This document shows, piece after piece, positions 22,140-33,959 of a DNA stretch of 64,000 nucleotides. The position numbers were made by a program, and so were the translations under genes. The notes under the pieces are model-generated. The model worked only from the letters and a program-made list of their open reading frames with translations, did no database searches and was not told the DNA's origin. Location of the stretch: the NCBI GenBank assembly GCA_964016985.1, contig OZ024823.1, positions 126,794,924 to 126,858,923 on the forward strand, written 5' to 3'. Source of the DNA: Anodontia alba (taxonomy: Eukaryota; Mollusca; Bivalvia; Lucinida; Lucinidae). Numbering within the stretch: the stretch's first letter is position 1; each line of letters opens with the position of its first letter.

Positions 22140-22700
22140 AGTAGATAAAAAGACAACGATCAGGAATCAATACAATTGAATTCCAAAACTCCAAATGGGA
22201 TGGTGGCACTAATAAAATAGCTATGAGGGCCATAAACGAGGACCACCCAGTAGATGGAGTACCTGTTCCCTTGTTCCTCGTAAATAGATCGCTTCATTCC
22301 CCTCTTCGCCAAATTTAAAATCTTGATTTTTCTATGTTCCGTGTTCCTCGAAATTCTCATTATTCTACGTTCCCCTTATTCTAGGACCTTTGTTCCCTTG
22401 TCCTCCTAAAATAAATGCATTTTTCCTCTGCCCCCCTCCCCCCACAACCCTGGGAATGCCTCAAAATAACTCCTACACTTTTGACCGTAGAGACAACCGA
22501 GGCCCTCTGAAATTTATTTACCGGGAACCAGGGAAAAATCGCCCCAAAAATGATTGGAATATGGTAACTAAGACAATTTTGGGGAAAAGTGAACATATTT
22601 GCTTTTATTTTGGGGAACAGGGGAACCAAGCGATATTTTTCAGGGCAACAGCTGAACAAGTATCCTTCCTGGGATAGCACCACAGCACAGCGGGGTTAAT
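22140..22700. other. Unassigned; ORFs on both strands without recognisable domain
   Basis: 22160-22683 contains overlapping ORFs on opposite strands and repeated 'ttccc/ttgttc' motifs. Looks like degenerate repeat; no gene called. Confidence 0.35.
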
Positions 22701-22787
22701 TCTACAGGCCCATTTAACTGATCCAGTACTAAATATGATACGTAGTCAAGGATCTGTCAATATTCAAGCAAGTGCCCATCTCCTGCA

Positions 22788-22980
22788 CAGGCGCGTAGCT
22801 CGCACGGATCACCGCTCGGCTGGTATGCAGACTGTCACGGGTTCGAACCTCATGTCCGGCACAATATTTGTTCATGGAATTTGTATCATGAAAAATATGT
22901 TAACTGACTGTCCTCGAAATGACCTAAGTCATTTGCAAGTGTCGACGGGCCGTAAAACAAAAACATCCAGCCCAGTCAAA
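22788..22980 (+). mobile_element. tRNA-derived SINE (second type)
   Basis: A-box-like 'tagctcgcacgg' (22796) and B-box 'gggttcgaacctc' (22840) in a tRNA-like head, body with 'ttcatggaatttgtatcatg', tail 'ggccgtaaaacaaaaacatc'. The body tail motif is shared with the SINE at 12893. Confidence 0.7.
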
Positions 22981-23002
22981 TAGAAATATGTCGTCGTTTG
23001 CC

Positions 23003-23108
23003 ATATGTTTTGAGCAGAAATAAGAACATATCAGAATTTTTATTTGAAAATTTTCAGTTTTTGGTGGTGAAATTTTCAATATATTTAAATAGGCGTGTTT
23101 TCGTAATG
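23003..23108. mobile_element. MITE 'B' half copy
   Basis: One arm only: 'atgttttgagcagaaataag' through 'ggtggtgaaattttcaat' to the end 'ggcgtgttttcgtaatg'. Confidence 0.7.
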
Positions 23109-23109
23109 T

Positions 23110-23460
23110 CTTTCACAAATTGTTTCCCTTCCTTCTGAAAATGGGCCTATGCTACAATGACAGGATCTGCTCCCCATAAGACTAACTTCCTTTCTTGTAG
23201 AATTGATCCCTTTTCAAAAGGGACTTGGTGTGAAAGAAAGCAAAGAGAAGTCACAAGAAGCTGTCTCCCTTGGCGGAACTGGCGAAATCTCTACCAAGTG
23301 CAGCTGACTCCAATAACATATCTCGTCAGTAATGCTGTAAGGACCTGAACCATTGCATTTCGTACTTCTCTTTAATCTTTTACCATTGTCTGGGCAAATT
23401 CTGCAGACGGCAAGTTATGATATTTTTCCCCAAATGTCATGCAAATTGTCCCACATCAAA
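23110..23460 (+). repeat. Dispersed repeat C, copy 1
   Basis: 'gtttcccttccttctgaaaa' to 'ttttaccattgtctgggcaa' matches 39985-40330 over ~330 bp, including 'cttggcggaa' and 'gaaatctc'. No coding domain. Confidence 0.75.
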
Positions 23461-23560
23461 TGTCATATGCTGTTGCAGATGCACAGGCTAGCCTTGATCT
23501 TCGCTGTTCGCATATGTTCTAAGGTCCCTTGCTTCAGTCGCCGGCCAAAATATGATAAAA
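23460..23560 (-). repeat. Dispersed repeat D fragment
   Basis: 'gatgcacaggctagccttga...cgctgttcgcatatg' matches the element at 53300-53525 and its relatives. Confidence 0.5.
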
Positions 23561-23584
23561 TCGTTTTCCTATACAAGTAGGTTA

Positions 23585-24677
23585 TATTGTACTTCCTGAT
23601 GTACTCACATACTCTACCTCCCGATGTAGCCACATAGACTACCTCCTGATGTAGTCGCATACAACAACACCCGATGCTGTCACATACTCTACTATCTGAT
23701 GTAGTTGCATACTCTACGTTCTCCTGTAGTCACATCCTCTACCGCCTGGTGTAGTCACATACTCTAAGTCCTGGTGTAGTCGCATACTCTACGTCCTGCT
23801 GTAGTCACATCCTCTACTGCCTGGTGTAGTCACATACTCTTCGTCCTGGTGTAGTCACATTCTCTACCGCCTGATGTAATCGCATACCATTCGTCCCGGA
23901 TTTGTCACATACTCTAGTTCTTATGTAGTCACATCCTCTACTGCCTTATGTAGTCACTTACTCTTCGTTCTGGTGTAGTCACACACTTTATGTCCTGGTG
24001 TAGCCACACCCTCTACTGCCCCATGTAGTCACATATTCTACGTACTGGTGTAGCCACATACTCTACGCCCTTATGTAATCGCATACTCTACCTCCTGATG
24101 TAGTCACATACCCTACGTCCTGCTGTAGTCACATACTCCACCGCTTGGTGTAGCCACATACGCAACGTCCTGATGTAGTCACATACGCTACGTCCTGCTG
24201 TAATCACATACTCCACCGCTAGGTGTAGCCATATACGCTACGTCCTACTGTAGTCACATACTCCACCGCTTGGTGTAGGCACATACGCTACATTTGTACG
24301 TCCTGATGTAGTCACATACTCCACCGCTTGATGTAGCCACATATGCTACGTCCTGATGTAGTCACATACTCCACCGCTTGGAGTAGCCACATACTCTACG
24401 TCCTGCTGTAGTCACGTACTCTACACCCGGATTTAATAGCATACACTGCCTCCTGATATAGTTGCATACTCTACATCCTGCAGTAGTCAAATTCTCTACT
24501 GCCTGGTGTAGTCTAATACTCTGTGTGCTGGTATAGTAACATCCTCTACTGCCTGGTAGAGTCACATACTCTTCGTCCCAGTGTAGTCACATAATCTACC
24601 GCCTGATGTAGTCACTGGCCTTGTCACATACTCTAACGCCTGGTTTAATCACATATTCAACCTCCTGGTGTAGTCAT
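23585..24677. repeat. 25-bp minisatellite, about 43 copies
   Basis: Unit close to 'cctgatgtagtcacatactctacgt'; frequent variants have 'cctggtg' or 'cctgctg' and 'tactg(c)' or 'tacgt' endings. Some units alternate ('catcctctactgcctggtg' versus 'catactctacgtcctgctg'), giving a local 50-bp dimer period (for example 23720-23870, 24100-24390). ORFs across it are repeat artefacts. Confidence 0.95.
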
Positions 24678-24846
24678 TGATGAGCTTACAGATGATATGA
24701 AGACTCTCTTTACAATCCTTCACTAAAAATGTGCTTGAGTATATTAATGATTAACTGCTTAAAATATCTCTTTTTTAATGTTGGCATATTTCCCAATTCA
24801 GCCTCTCACCCACATGAGGTAATGATCAGCAATTGGTCGAGTTGAT

Positions 24847-24847
24847 G

Positions 24848-24912
<65 letters not shown>

Positions 24913-24955
24913 GGATGGATGGATGGATGAATGGACGGACGGGCGGACGGACGGA
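24847..24955. repeat. (GATA)n-(GATG)n-(GACG)n microsatellite
   Basis: TAGA units at 24847-24911, then GGAT units to ~24930, then GACG-like units to 24955. Confidence 0.95.
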
Positions 24956-25469
24956 GACATACTCATGAGAGAGCAGTTATTGGTTGCGCCCCACAAGTAT
25001 GCGCTCCAGAATGTTGTTAATCATGGACAGAGATGTACAAATGGTACTATAAGGGTGATCATACCTCACATACCTCACAAAAATTGCTCTTTGTTCGTCT
25101 AGATCCTAAGGCTTTGGACAATCACGGACAGAATGTTCAAAACGTGTGCGAACAAAATATTTCCAAATGACACCAAACAAATTCTACATCGATGGGCAAC
25201 TCGCAAGTCAGTTTCCCCACAAGTCTGAATAGTACAATGAATAAACCACAACTGTCCTCTCATTACAGCTGACACACGGACCGACCGATCAATCGATCGA
25301 TGGAAAGGCCGGACGAACGGCTACAATGATGTCTGCTCTGTGTGATAAAAACTCGCTATCTTACATTGCAGATTCTAACCTTCTTATCAAATGTGGATTT
25401 TATAAACATATTTATGATAAAGACATGGATCTTTCTTAAAAACCTGATCCAGATGAAGAAGCGCATGCC

Positions 25470-26105
25470 CACGGCTGCTTATCTCCACACGCGTAACAAC
25501 ACCGTGTTTTGAAAAGAAAACCGTAAGATCTTCCGCAGGTGGTTACAGAGGGTCGTTTAAGTAGTCTCCCATACAATCGGACCGGAATTGTAGTGCTTTA
25601 AGCGAATACGTAACAACAATCCTTTTTCTCCCAATGCAAGGGTGGTCAGAACTTGCGACTTCCATGTAAAACTCCAGTTCCTGGAGAGATTACAAATCTC
25701 TGGTTAAATACATCGCCATGGAATATTTAACATCCTATTGATGCGCAAGGAGAGCGGTGGCGAGTAAAAGGATAGTGTGGTAACTGATTGGGAAGCCATT
25801 TCATACTACCGGTCCCGTTTAACGTATGATTTCCGTTGAAAAATAGGCTTCAGGAACACATTTGCCATAAATGGATCAGAAATCCGATAATTACGTAAAA
25901 TGGGAGATTACATAAGCGGTGGAATTACATCGCCCGATTTCGAACATCCGCAACCGTGCGAAAATGTCAGCTTTTTTTCAACTGAAACCCACCTTCCACG
26001 CCACCTAATTGGACTCTCCCAACCACCTCCGGAAGATCTCTTTACGACTTTTTTCCGCAACACGGTGTTGCGCGTGTGGAGATACGCAGCCGCGATATGT
26101 CAAAT
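25470..26105. repeat. Inverted repeat pair (fold-back element, ~90-100-bp arms)
   Basis: 25475-25560 ('ctgcttatctccacacgcg', 'acaccgtgtt', 'agatcttccg', 'aggtggtt') reads as the reverse complement of 26005-26100. The ~440-bp centre is not recognised. The ORF at 25900-26133 lies partly in the right arm and has no clear domain. Confidence 0.65.
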
Positions 26106-26329
26106 AAACAACATTATAGGACGTATTAATTAGAGCTCTTTCGAATCCATATGCTCTTCCTCAGGGATATTTACGACAAACAAAGTGACAAGTACACAAC
26201 AATGAAAGATTCTAATAGTTAAATATGCTCAGCATTTACATACAAGTGACTAAATGTCTGATATGCTGGGAATTTTGCAGAGTTGGTCAGTTCTTTCGCT
26301 GATCACAGTAACATCAACAATAAACAGTT

Positions 26330-26490
26330 ATTTACGTTCGTGCGTGCCTGTCTGGTTGCGTGTCTCTGCGTGCGTGCGTGCGTGTGTGCAACAGGCAATC
26401 ATACCATTCAGACGAAAATTACCCTCTTCTTCGTATGTGTGCGCGTGCGTAAGCATACTTGTGTGTGTGCTCGTGTTTGTACATGTGACT
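26330..26490. repeat. GTGC/GTGT-rich low-complexity sequence
   Basis: Runs such as 'gcgtgcgtgcgtgtgtg' and 'gtgtgtgtgctcgtg'. The Val/Cys/Arg ORFs here are artefacts. Confidence 0.75.
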
Positions 26491-26544
26491 AAAAAAATGT
26501 AGTATTATCAGATCATTCCAGCCAGTCCCTCTGCCCACACTGAG

Positions 26545-26812
26545 ATTAACTTGAGCTGGCGTATTATATGACCAGTGACATGCGCCATGTCTTCGGACAT
26601 GTATGGACAGCGATAGTCCAGATCCGCCTGCGCATCCGCGTAGTATGATCAGGACATTAGTTATCCGCTAACCGATTCATTGGACACTATATAATGTATC
26701 AATGAAAATGCCCGGATGAGACTGCGCATGCGCGGGATGAATATGAATATGTGCATTTTGCAGTGTTCGAAGATACCTTTTTGTTTTGCACGGCCCATTT
26801 GAGATAAGTGGT
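26545..26812 (+). repeat. Dispersed repeat D, copy 1
   Basis: 'cttcggacatgtatggacag', 'cctgcgcatccgcg', 'cattggacactat', 'tgcccggatgagactgcgca' and 'gcacggcccatttgag' match the order at 52990-53232 and 57540-57722. Confidence 0.75.
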
Positions 26813-27084
26813 GGCATGTATGTGAAACATAAAGGATACACTTTCAATGGGAGTCTACTCTGTTAAAATGGATTTTCCCCTTTCTGAAAAGGATTTGGGG
26901 TTGGGGATTCTTACAATAAATGCACGGATTGACCTTTGACCTTGCACCGAATCATGAAAGGTCAAATCAACTGACATCGCCCCAGAAGATGATTAGTATG
27001 GCATACCGATAATATGCAGCAGGGGTGTCTTTTATTTGCCCTGCTCTCCCTGGATCGAATTTTCGATAAAATGGAGAGCGGAAT

Positions 27085-27350
27085 ACTTTTTATCACCAGT
27101 CTTGTATTGAACCATAAGCATATTTGTCAGGTCATCATTTTTGAAAAAAAACAAAGAACCTTTGTCTCCCTTCGACAAGACAAACTAGATCTATGTCAGG
27201 CATTTTAAGGAATACGCGATGATGCATTATTCCAAGAAAACGAAACTGAAAGTAGTATTCACATACAGTTCGGAAAACAAAAGTTAAAGTAGAGTTATAT
27301 GTCTAACGGGTAATATTCGCCAGAGGTTACAACTTATTCGGGAGGAAAAA
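27085..27350 (+). repeat. Dispersed repeat E
   Basis: Left part matches 15191-15345 and right part matches 20335-20470, so this copy joins both halves. It contains 'cgaaactgaaagtag', an IRF/ISRE-like GAAANNGAAA core, also present in the 20335 copy. Confidence 0.65.
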
Positions 27351-29060
27351 GGTAATCTTACATATTCTAAATACTGATCTGTCTTATCCGTTTTTGGTGG
27401 CGGTTTACCGCCGCCAAATTTACTATACGGAATTTCTACAATCCGTCTTCTCAAAAATGCAAACTTAATAACTTCCTAAAAAGTAGTTCCATACTGACGC
27501 TGATGTCGCTTAATTCTGCATTCAAACATGTAAGCCTTCTACACTCTGATAATTATAAAGAGCGACCGAATATACAAAACAAAGAAACCTTCAAACTTTT
27601 GAAGAAATAATACTTTAATGATGTTGAGCGCAATCTCGGCGGACGAATATAAACAGAATAAACAAACGGTGGAACTTGATTCAGCCTCCAGAACCTTCTG
27701 AAGCAGAGAATTTGAAAATTGATGCAAAAGATTCTCCGAAAGTCTCCGAAAGCGTATCAAAGAAAGGTATGAATATGTGATACAGCATCAGCAGTTTTTT
27801 GTTTAGGCTATTCACCATAAGCAGTTTCGGCCGAAATCACTTCGCATGAATATTTTGAAAAAAGCACAGTGCGATTACATGTGTATTTAGCAACACGTTT
27901 TTTTTTTAAACGTTCGCTTTAATATATGTTTTTATGAAAATTATTTACAAATATTTTTTGACAAAAAAATAAACAAATAAAATAAAAATAACGTTTTATT
28001 TACATTTTTGTGGTATTACTATCCTGCGGCCACCAGGCCACTGTGCCTATCACTGTGCCTTCCGGATTTTCCGAATACTAAGAAAACGGTGAATCAAGTC
28101 CGACCCAATCACAGTGATTTCAGTTATAGTAATAATTCTCTTCGATAGAAATTATATTTTCTCGAAGATTTTTTGTAGTTCATGTATAGGCTCGCTAAAA
28201 ATAACGTCCGAAAAGCAGAAACGTTTGAAGATCTCTAGCAAAATTCCTGAAGCAGTAAAATGCGTTTCAGGTAGGCCAACGGTTAGTGTATCGTCAGCGA
28301 GATACCTATTACCGAGGTTCACTAATTATCGGATATTCAGGAACCACGGCCCCCGCCCATTGGGGCCCGCGAAGTAGATGGGCTGCCTGTAGGCTCCAAG
28401 GCAGACCTGCTTAAGCAGGGCCTGAGTTCATCATATGATCAGGTTGGGTAAAAGTCCCACAAATCTGGAGGCAATATGGTTAATGACTGAAATATTGTTG
28501 ACCCACTTTCTGATTCTCATCAGGAAAAATTTATCAGCTTTAAAAGTACAAAACAAAATTTGGGACCCTCAAAATCTAAACCCATGAAAAAACAAAGGAA
28601 TGGCATTTTATATGAAATGTTTGGAGAGTTGTTATCGTTATACATACCCGGAAGATTGTTTTTTTGTGTTTATAAGGGGAGTTTATTTTATCACTCATCT
28701 TTTGCTAAATTTATATGACAAGAGTTATTGTAACTGTCTGTAAATCTGTGAAAGTTCTATGAGTTTAAGGAACTTCAGTGAATACGTAAAAACTCCATGA
28801 ATCCATGAAAGTTCCGTGGTCAAGGTCTGTCAGTCATTTAAATTTTGTATCAGTGATATGATAAAGTTCCATGGAAGCTCGTAGTGTATCCGAGATACAC
28901 ATATGCATGAAAAGTATTAAGTGCAAGGCCGGGAAAAAGAAGCAAAATCAGTCGCTAGAAAAGACATTCAGTAGTAGTATTTACATCTCTAGAATTTGAA
29001 AGAAAATAGATCCATTAGAATAAATTGATAACATTTACTCAGTTGGTACATGCTGTTTTC
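27350..29060. other. No gene recognised
   Basis: Palindrome 'tggcggtttaccgccgcca' at 27392-27415 and A/T-rich runs at 27898-28000. ORFs lack motifs. Confidence 0.4.
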
Positions 29061-29067
29061 ATTTTAG

Positions 29068-29240
29068 TCAGCATTCAAAACATCCAACTGTTCTTGAATG
29101 TTTCAACTGGCACGCTTTCAGTTTGATATCTTGGCACTCTGGATGGAACCAATGCTGACATTTTGTGCACTGAAACATCAGATTGTAGTGAGATCTTGTG
29201 GGCCTGTATATAAAGACTTTTTTCTCGATTCTGGCTTGCT
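29068..29240 (-). pseudogene. Decayed PHD-finger exon
   Basis: On the minus strand the frame reads ARIEKKVFIYRPTRSH, YNLMFQCTKCQHWFHPEC, QDIKLKACQLKHSRTVGC, then FEC and stop. C-T-K-C, C-x4-H, H-P-E-C and the terminal C-x2-C match the second part of a C4HC3 PHD finger with its WFH signature. The first zinc pair, expected as C-x-C in a 'V-C-I-C-R-P' context, reads V-F-I-Y-R-P. Each Cys loss needs one base change (TGT to TTT, TGC to TAC). Isolated, no neighbouring exons recognised; probably a relic. Confidence 0.55.
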
Positions 29241-29689
29241 TGGAAATTCAGTGAAAGCACTGCTGTTAATATCAGGATTCCCACTGCATTTTGAAACTGG
29301 GGTTAAATCTGCTCTGTTCTCTTATTTGTGTACGTCCATTGTAAAGCAGTATACTACTCTTTTCAAATTTAGGGGTATAAGACAAATTTTGAGGGGTAAA
29401 AACCCCTCTGCTTAGGGTAAATGGGAATGCTGAATACAATTTGGAAGATGCAACAGTGCCAATGTTTTCGTGTTTTGTTAACTCCATGTACAAGGCTTGG
29501 GACCATTTGGGTGACTATAGTCCAATACTACGGACATTCAGTACTTTTTTCGGAACTTTCCGTTATTCAATGAATCCATGACAGTTCCATGTTTTGTCAA
29601 CCTCTAGGCCCAAACACTGCACATACATATGCATACAAAATATTTATAATATAAACTGATACTAAAATAATTTCATCATTTCTCACCGC

Positions 29690-29865
29690 TGTGGTTCGAG
29701 TCTTGCTCGGGTCACATGTGGGAAAGCCGTGTTCTGTTTACGGATGGTCAGGTGGTTTTTCCCCGGGTACTCCGGTTTTCGCCCACCTTTGATGAACGAT
29801 CGGCTCGATATAAGTGAAATATTCTTGAAAGGGACATAAAACCCAAATCAAAACGAAAAAAAAAA
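29690..29865 (+). mobile_element. SINE 3' part
   Basis: B-box-like 'ggttcgagtc' at 29693, then 'tttttccccgggtactccgg' and 'ataagtgaaatattcttgaa', ending in a long A-run (29851-29866). This is the common mollusc SINE tail. An (AC)n run follows at 29874-29891. Confidence 0.65.
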
Positions 29866-29931
29866 ATAATCAAAACACACACACACACACATTTATTCAG
29901 GCATCAAAAAATCCTGGTGGTGATTGGCGGT

Positions 29932-30180
29932 ATAGCCATCTGGCTAGCTTAGTTGGGTAGAGCACTTGCAAGCTAAAGGTCACAGGTTTCAGTCCAGCAT
30001 CCAACACACTTTCCCTACTTAGTTTCCTTAAATGGTGCCCAATGTGAATAACCCACTGCAGCTGACGTTGGATTTATGGGGCACCGGGGTCAGGCATAAA
30101 ACAGGGTGGGGTAGCCCATACATGGTCGATGGTTTTCCCTGTGTAATCTGGGTTCCTCTATCACAAATTCACGAAACACC
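29932..30180 (+). mobile_element. tRNA-derived SINE (third type)
   Basis: tRNA-like head with A-box 'tagcttagttgggtag' (29945) and B-box-like 'ggtttcagtcc' (29985), followed by a ~190-bp body with no ORF. Confidence 0.55.
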
Positions 30181-30950
30181 AACATCTGTGTCTTATAGAA
30201 CAAGTGCATAAGATTGCTGAGCTTTCCGTGCAATCGAAGTAAAATTAAATAATGTGTTAACTTTAAAATGGATAACTTATACGTGATTATGCCTGAATTT
30301 GTAATATTTTGTCCAGATATATCAGTATAAGCAGTGATTTATTTACAGTTTGGTTCTGTTGAGTCCCAAGGACTCACATAATTGAAATTCATTGAGTCCT
30401 ATGATAAAAACATGAGTCTGTAATGTATTTTAGAGCAGATTTCTACTTTTTTGTGTGAGTTCAGGGACTCACTTATATAAAATGTGTGTGTCCCAGAGAA
30501 AAGCTATGAGCATATGAAGCGGGACTCGCAGGTACACAAATCATTGTATAAGTGACCCTGTCCACTTGTTTGAGCTATATTAAGTGTACATTTTTAAGAG
30601 TAAGGCTATATTTTGATTTTTATTTGTTCACATTTATACAGAGTTTAACTCTCCAAATTGAAATGAACACAAGAAATCCTCCAACTGATTGTTTGTCTTG
30701 TGGAAATATACCAGAATAAGCAACGCAATACAGCTGTATTTTGTCATCAGAGTTTTTAAGATACACATGTTGTAACTTTTTAAAGCAAACAGGTATTTTG
30801 TTCTTATTTCTTGCCAGTTATGTAAGAGTTACATTATTAAATGAATTAGTACCAAGAATCCTCAGATAAATAGATTGTCTGGTGAATATTCCCCATAATT
30901 TAAGCTTTTCAAGAAATGAATACATTAATTTACGACACATGCTTAAGTTA
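30180..30950. other. No gene recognised
   Basis: AT-rich; 'gactca'-containing short repeats at 30362-30480. Confidence 0.4.
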
Positions 30951-30954
30951 TCCG

Positions 30955-30957
30955 ATG

Positions 30958-31010
<53 letters not shown>
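30955..31010. repeat. (GT)n microsatellite
   Basis: About 28 GT units with one TT interruption. The Val/Cys and Thr/His ORFs are artefacts. Confidence 0.95.
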
Positions 31011-31015
<5 letters not shown>

Positions 31016-31131
31016 CGCCCAGTATTCTGTTTCTATTTCTTGCCTGGCAAAAACAGTAATGAATGCAAGGAAAATAGATAGATTAGTTGTCTCATAAAAA
31101 TTAGTCAGATAATTTAAGAAATGGTTACTTT

Positions 31132-33566
31132 TTAGCTCACCTGAGCTATGCTCAGGATGAGCTATTGTGATCACTTTTCGTCCGTCCGTCCGTGCGTCCG
31201 TTCGTTAACATTTTCAAACGACTTCTCCTCTGAAGCCCCTGTGCCAATTTTGCTCAAATTTCATATGGAGCCTCCTTAGGTTGGGGGAACGAAAAATTGC
31301 TAAAATGGTCGCGGTTAGTTGACCAAGATGGTCGCCATGCCCGTATATGGTAAAAACCTTTAAAAGTCTTCTTCTCCAGAACCGAGGATGCCTTGGGGCT
31401 GAATCTTTGCATAAGTCATTGGGGATAGGAGGTCTACCAAACTTGCTAAAATAAATGTTGTATATTGACATTTGACCTTTTTACGGCAAGGTCAAGTTTA
31501 CTTGCTAAAAAATTGCTAAAATGGTCGCGGTCCATTGACCAAGATGGCCGCCATGCCCATATATGATAAAAACCTTTAAAAATCTTCTTCTCCAGAACCG
31601 AGGATGCCTTGGGGCTGAGTCTTTGCATGAGTCAGCGGGGACGGGAGGTCTACCAAAATTGCTAAAATAAATGTCGTATATTGACATTTTACCTTTTTAC
31701 GGCAAGGTCAAGTTTGCTTCCCTATGCATTTGTATGGGAAAAACCTTTAAACATCTTGTTCTCCAAAATCGAGGATACCTTATGGCTGAACCTTTATATA
31801 TATCATCGGAAACTGGAGGTCTACCAAAGTTGCTAAAATAATGGTCGTACATTGACATTTGACCTTTTTATGGTAAGGTCAATTTTGCTTCCTTATGCAT
31901 TTGTATGGGAAAATTGTTCAGAATTTCAAACGACTCCTTCTCTGGAGCCTCTGGGCCAATTTTGCTCAAATTTCATATGGAGCCTCCTTATGTTGGGGGA
32001 ATGAAAGATTGCTAAAATGGTCGCGGTTAGTTGACCAAGATGGCCGCCATGCCCATATATAGTAAAAACTTTTAAAAGTCTTCTTCTCCAGAACCGAGGA
32101 CGCCTTGGGGCTGAATCTTTGCATAAGTCATTGGGGATAGGAGATCTACCAAACTTGCTAAAATAAATGTTGTATATTGACATTTGACCTTTTTACGGCA
32201 AGGTCAAGTTTACTTCCCTATGCATTTGTATGGGAAAAAACTTTAAAAATCTTGTTCTCCAAAACCGAGGATGCCTTGTGGCTGAATCTTTACATATATC
32301 ATTGGAAACTGGAGGTCTACCAAAGTTGCTAAAATAATGGTTGTACATTGACATTTGACCTTTTTACCGTGAGGTCAATTTTGCTTTCTTATGCATTTGT
32401 ATGGGAAAAATATTCAGAATTTCAAACGACTTCTCCTCTGGAGCCTCTGGGCCAATTTTGCACAAATTTCATATGGAACCTCCTTAGGTTCGGGGAATGA
32501 AAGATTGCTAAAATGGTCACAGTTCATTGACCAAGATGGCATCCATTCCCATATATGGTAAAAACCTTTAAATAATGGTTGTACATTGACATTTGACCTT
32601 TTTACCGTGAGGTCAATTTTGCTTTCTTATGCATTTGTATGGGAAAAATATTCAGAATTTCAAACGACTTCTCCTCTGGAGCCTCTGGGCCAATTTTGCA
32701 CAAATTTCATATGGAACCTCCTTAGGTTCGGGGAATGAAAGATTGCTAAAATGGTCACAGTTCATTGACCAAGGTGGCATCCATGCCCATATATGGTAAA
32801 AACCTTTAAAAATCTTCTTCTCCAGATCCGAGGATGCCTTGGGGCTGAATCTTTGCTTAAGTCATTGGGGACGGGAGGTCTACCATATTTGTTGTATATT
32901 GACATTTGACCTTTTTACGGCAAGGTCAAGTTTGCTTCCCTATGCATTTGTATGGGAAAAAACCTTTAAAAATCTTGTTCTCCAAAACCGAGGATGCCTT
33001 GTGGCTGAATCTTTACATATATCATCGGAAACTGGAGGTCTACCATAGTTGCTAAAATAATGGTTGTACATTGACATTTGACCTTTTTACCGTGAGGTCA
33101 ATTTTGCTTCCTTATGCATTTGTATGGGAAAAATATTCAGAATTTCAAACGACTTCTTCTCTGGAGCCTCTGGGCCAATTTTGCACAAATTTCATATGGA
33201 GCCTCCTTAGGTTGGGGGAATGAAAGATTGCTAAAATGGTCGCGTTTCATTGACCAAGATGGCCGCCATGCCCATACATGTATATGATAAAAACCTATAA
33301 AAATGTCCTCCAGAACTGAGGACGCCTTGGGGCTGAATCTTTGCTTAAATCATCGGGGACAGGGGGTCTACCAAAATTGCTAAAATAATGGTCGTACAAG
33401 TTTGCTTCCCTATGCATTTGTATGGGAAAAACATTTAAAAATCTTATTCTCCAAAACCGAGGATGCCTTATGGCTGAATCTTTGCATATATTATTGGGAA
33501 CATCTGCATGCCTGCAGCGGCTATGTCACTCAAGTGAGCGAACCGTGGCCCGTGGGCCTCTTGTTT
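31132..33566 (+). mobile_element. Helitron-like element with long tandem core, apparently full-length
   Basis: 5' hairpin 'agctcacctgagc/gctcaggatgagct' at 31134-31165, then 'attgtgatcac' and (GTCC)n. The core repeats 'ctccagaaccgaggatgcct', 'gcatttgtatgggaaaaa', 'aagatggccgccatgcccat' and 'cggcaaggtcaa' many times with short (~170-250 bp) and longer (~480-740 bp) periods. The 3' end 'gtggcccgtgggcctcttgt' contains a short hairpin. Minus-strand ORFs of 60-85 codons recur in the units because of shared sequence; I do not call them genes. Confidence 0.7.
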
Positions 33567-33580
33567 TACTGATTTCATAA

Positions 33581-33830
33581 GTAGACTTCCAAAATCCCAG
33601 ACATAACACTTCTACCTACATGTCTTTCGTTCAGGCCTATGGACATGGTGGGCGAAGCTTGCTTACCAAGTAAGGCTTACTGTCCATGGATGCCTGATTA
33701 TACCCTTTATTCTGGGGTCCATGTCTGTTGGTCTGAACATTCTGATTCATCATTAGTTTACAGATTTATGAGTTTGGAATAAGGTTTGTGTAATTTGAGT
33801 GTATCATGACCACAACTACTTAAATAATAT
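33581..33830 (+). repeat. Isolated 3' end of RT element
   Basis: Reverse complement of 3600-3829: 'agacttccaaaatcccagac', 'ttcgttcaggcctatggaca', 'ggtccatgtctgttggtctg'. It sits ~15 bp after the end of the preceding Helitron-like element. Confidence 0.8.
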
Positions 33831-33959
33831 GGTTTTGAATTAGGCCCAGTTTCTCTTGCTGGTCAGATAATTTGTACCTTTTGAAATGGATAAAAAAAAA
33901 TCTTAAAATGTATTAACATCAAGTGAATCAGACTAGAAATGTCTACATTTCAGAGCTCC

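Noticed and set aside
22381..22683. Overlapping ORFs on both strands
   Set aside because: No domain; composition looks like a degenerate repeat.
25900..26133. 77-codon ORF as RNA-binding (RRM-like) protein
   Set aside because: A faint resemblance in another frame, but it sits in one arm of an inverted repeat and no RNP motif is present.
28510..28545. Third hammerhead-like CTGATGAGAATCAGAAA on the minus strand
   Set aside because: Stem III and stem I do not pair convincingly.
31214..32183. Repeated 60-85-codon minus-strand ORFs (NIYFSKFGR... type)
   Set aside because: They recur because the tandem unit recurs; no start context or domain.
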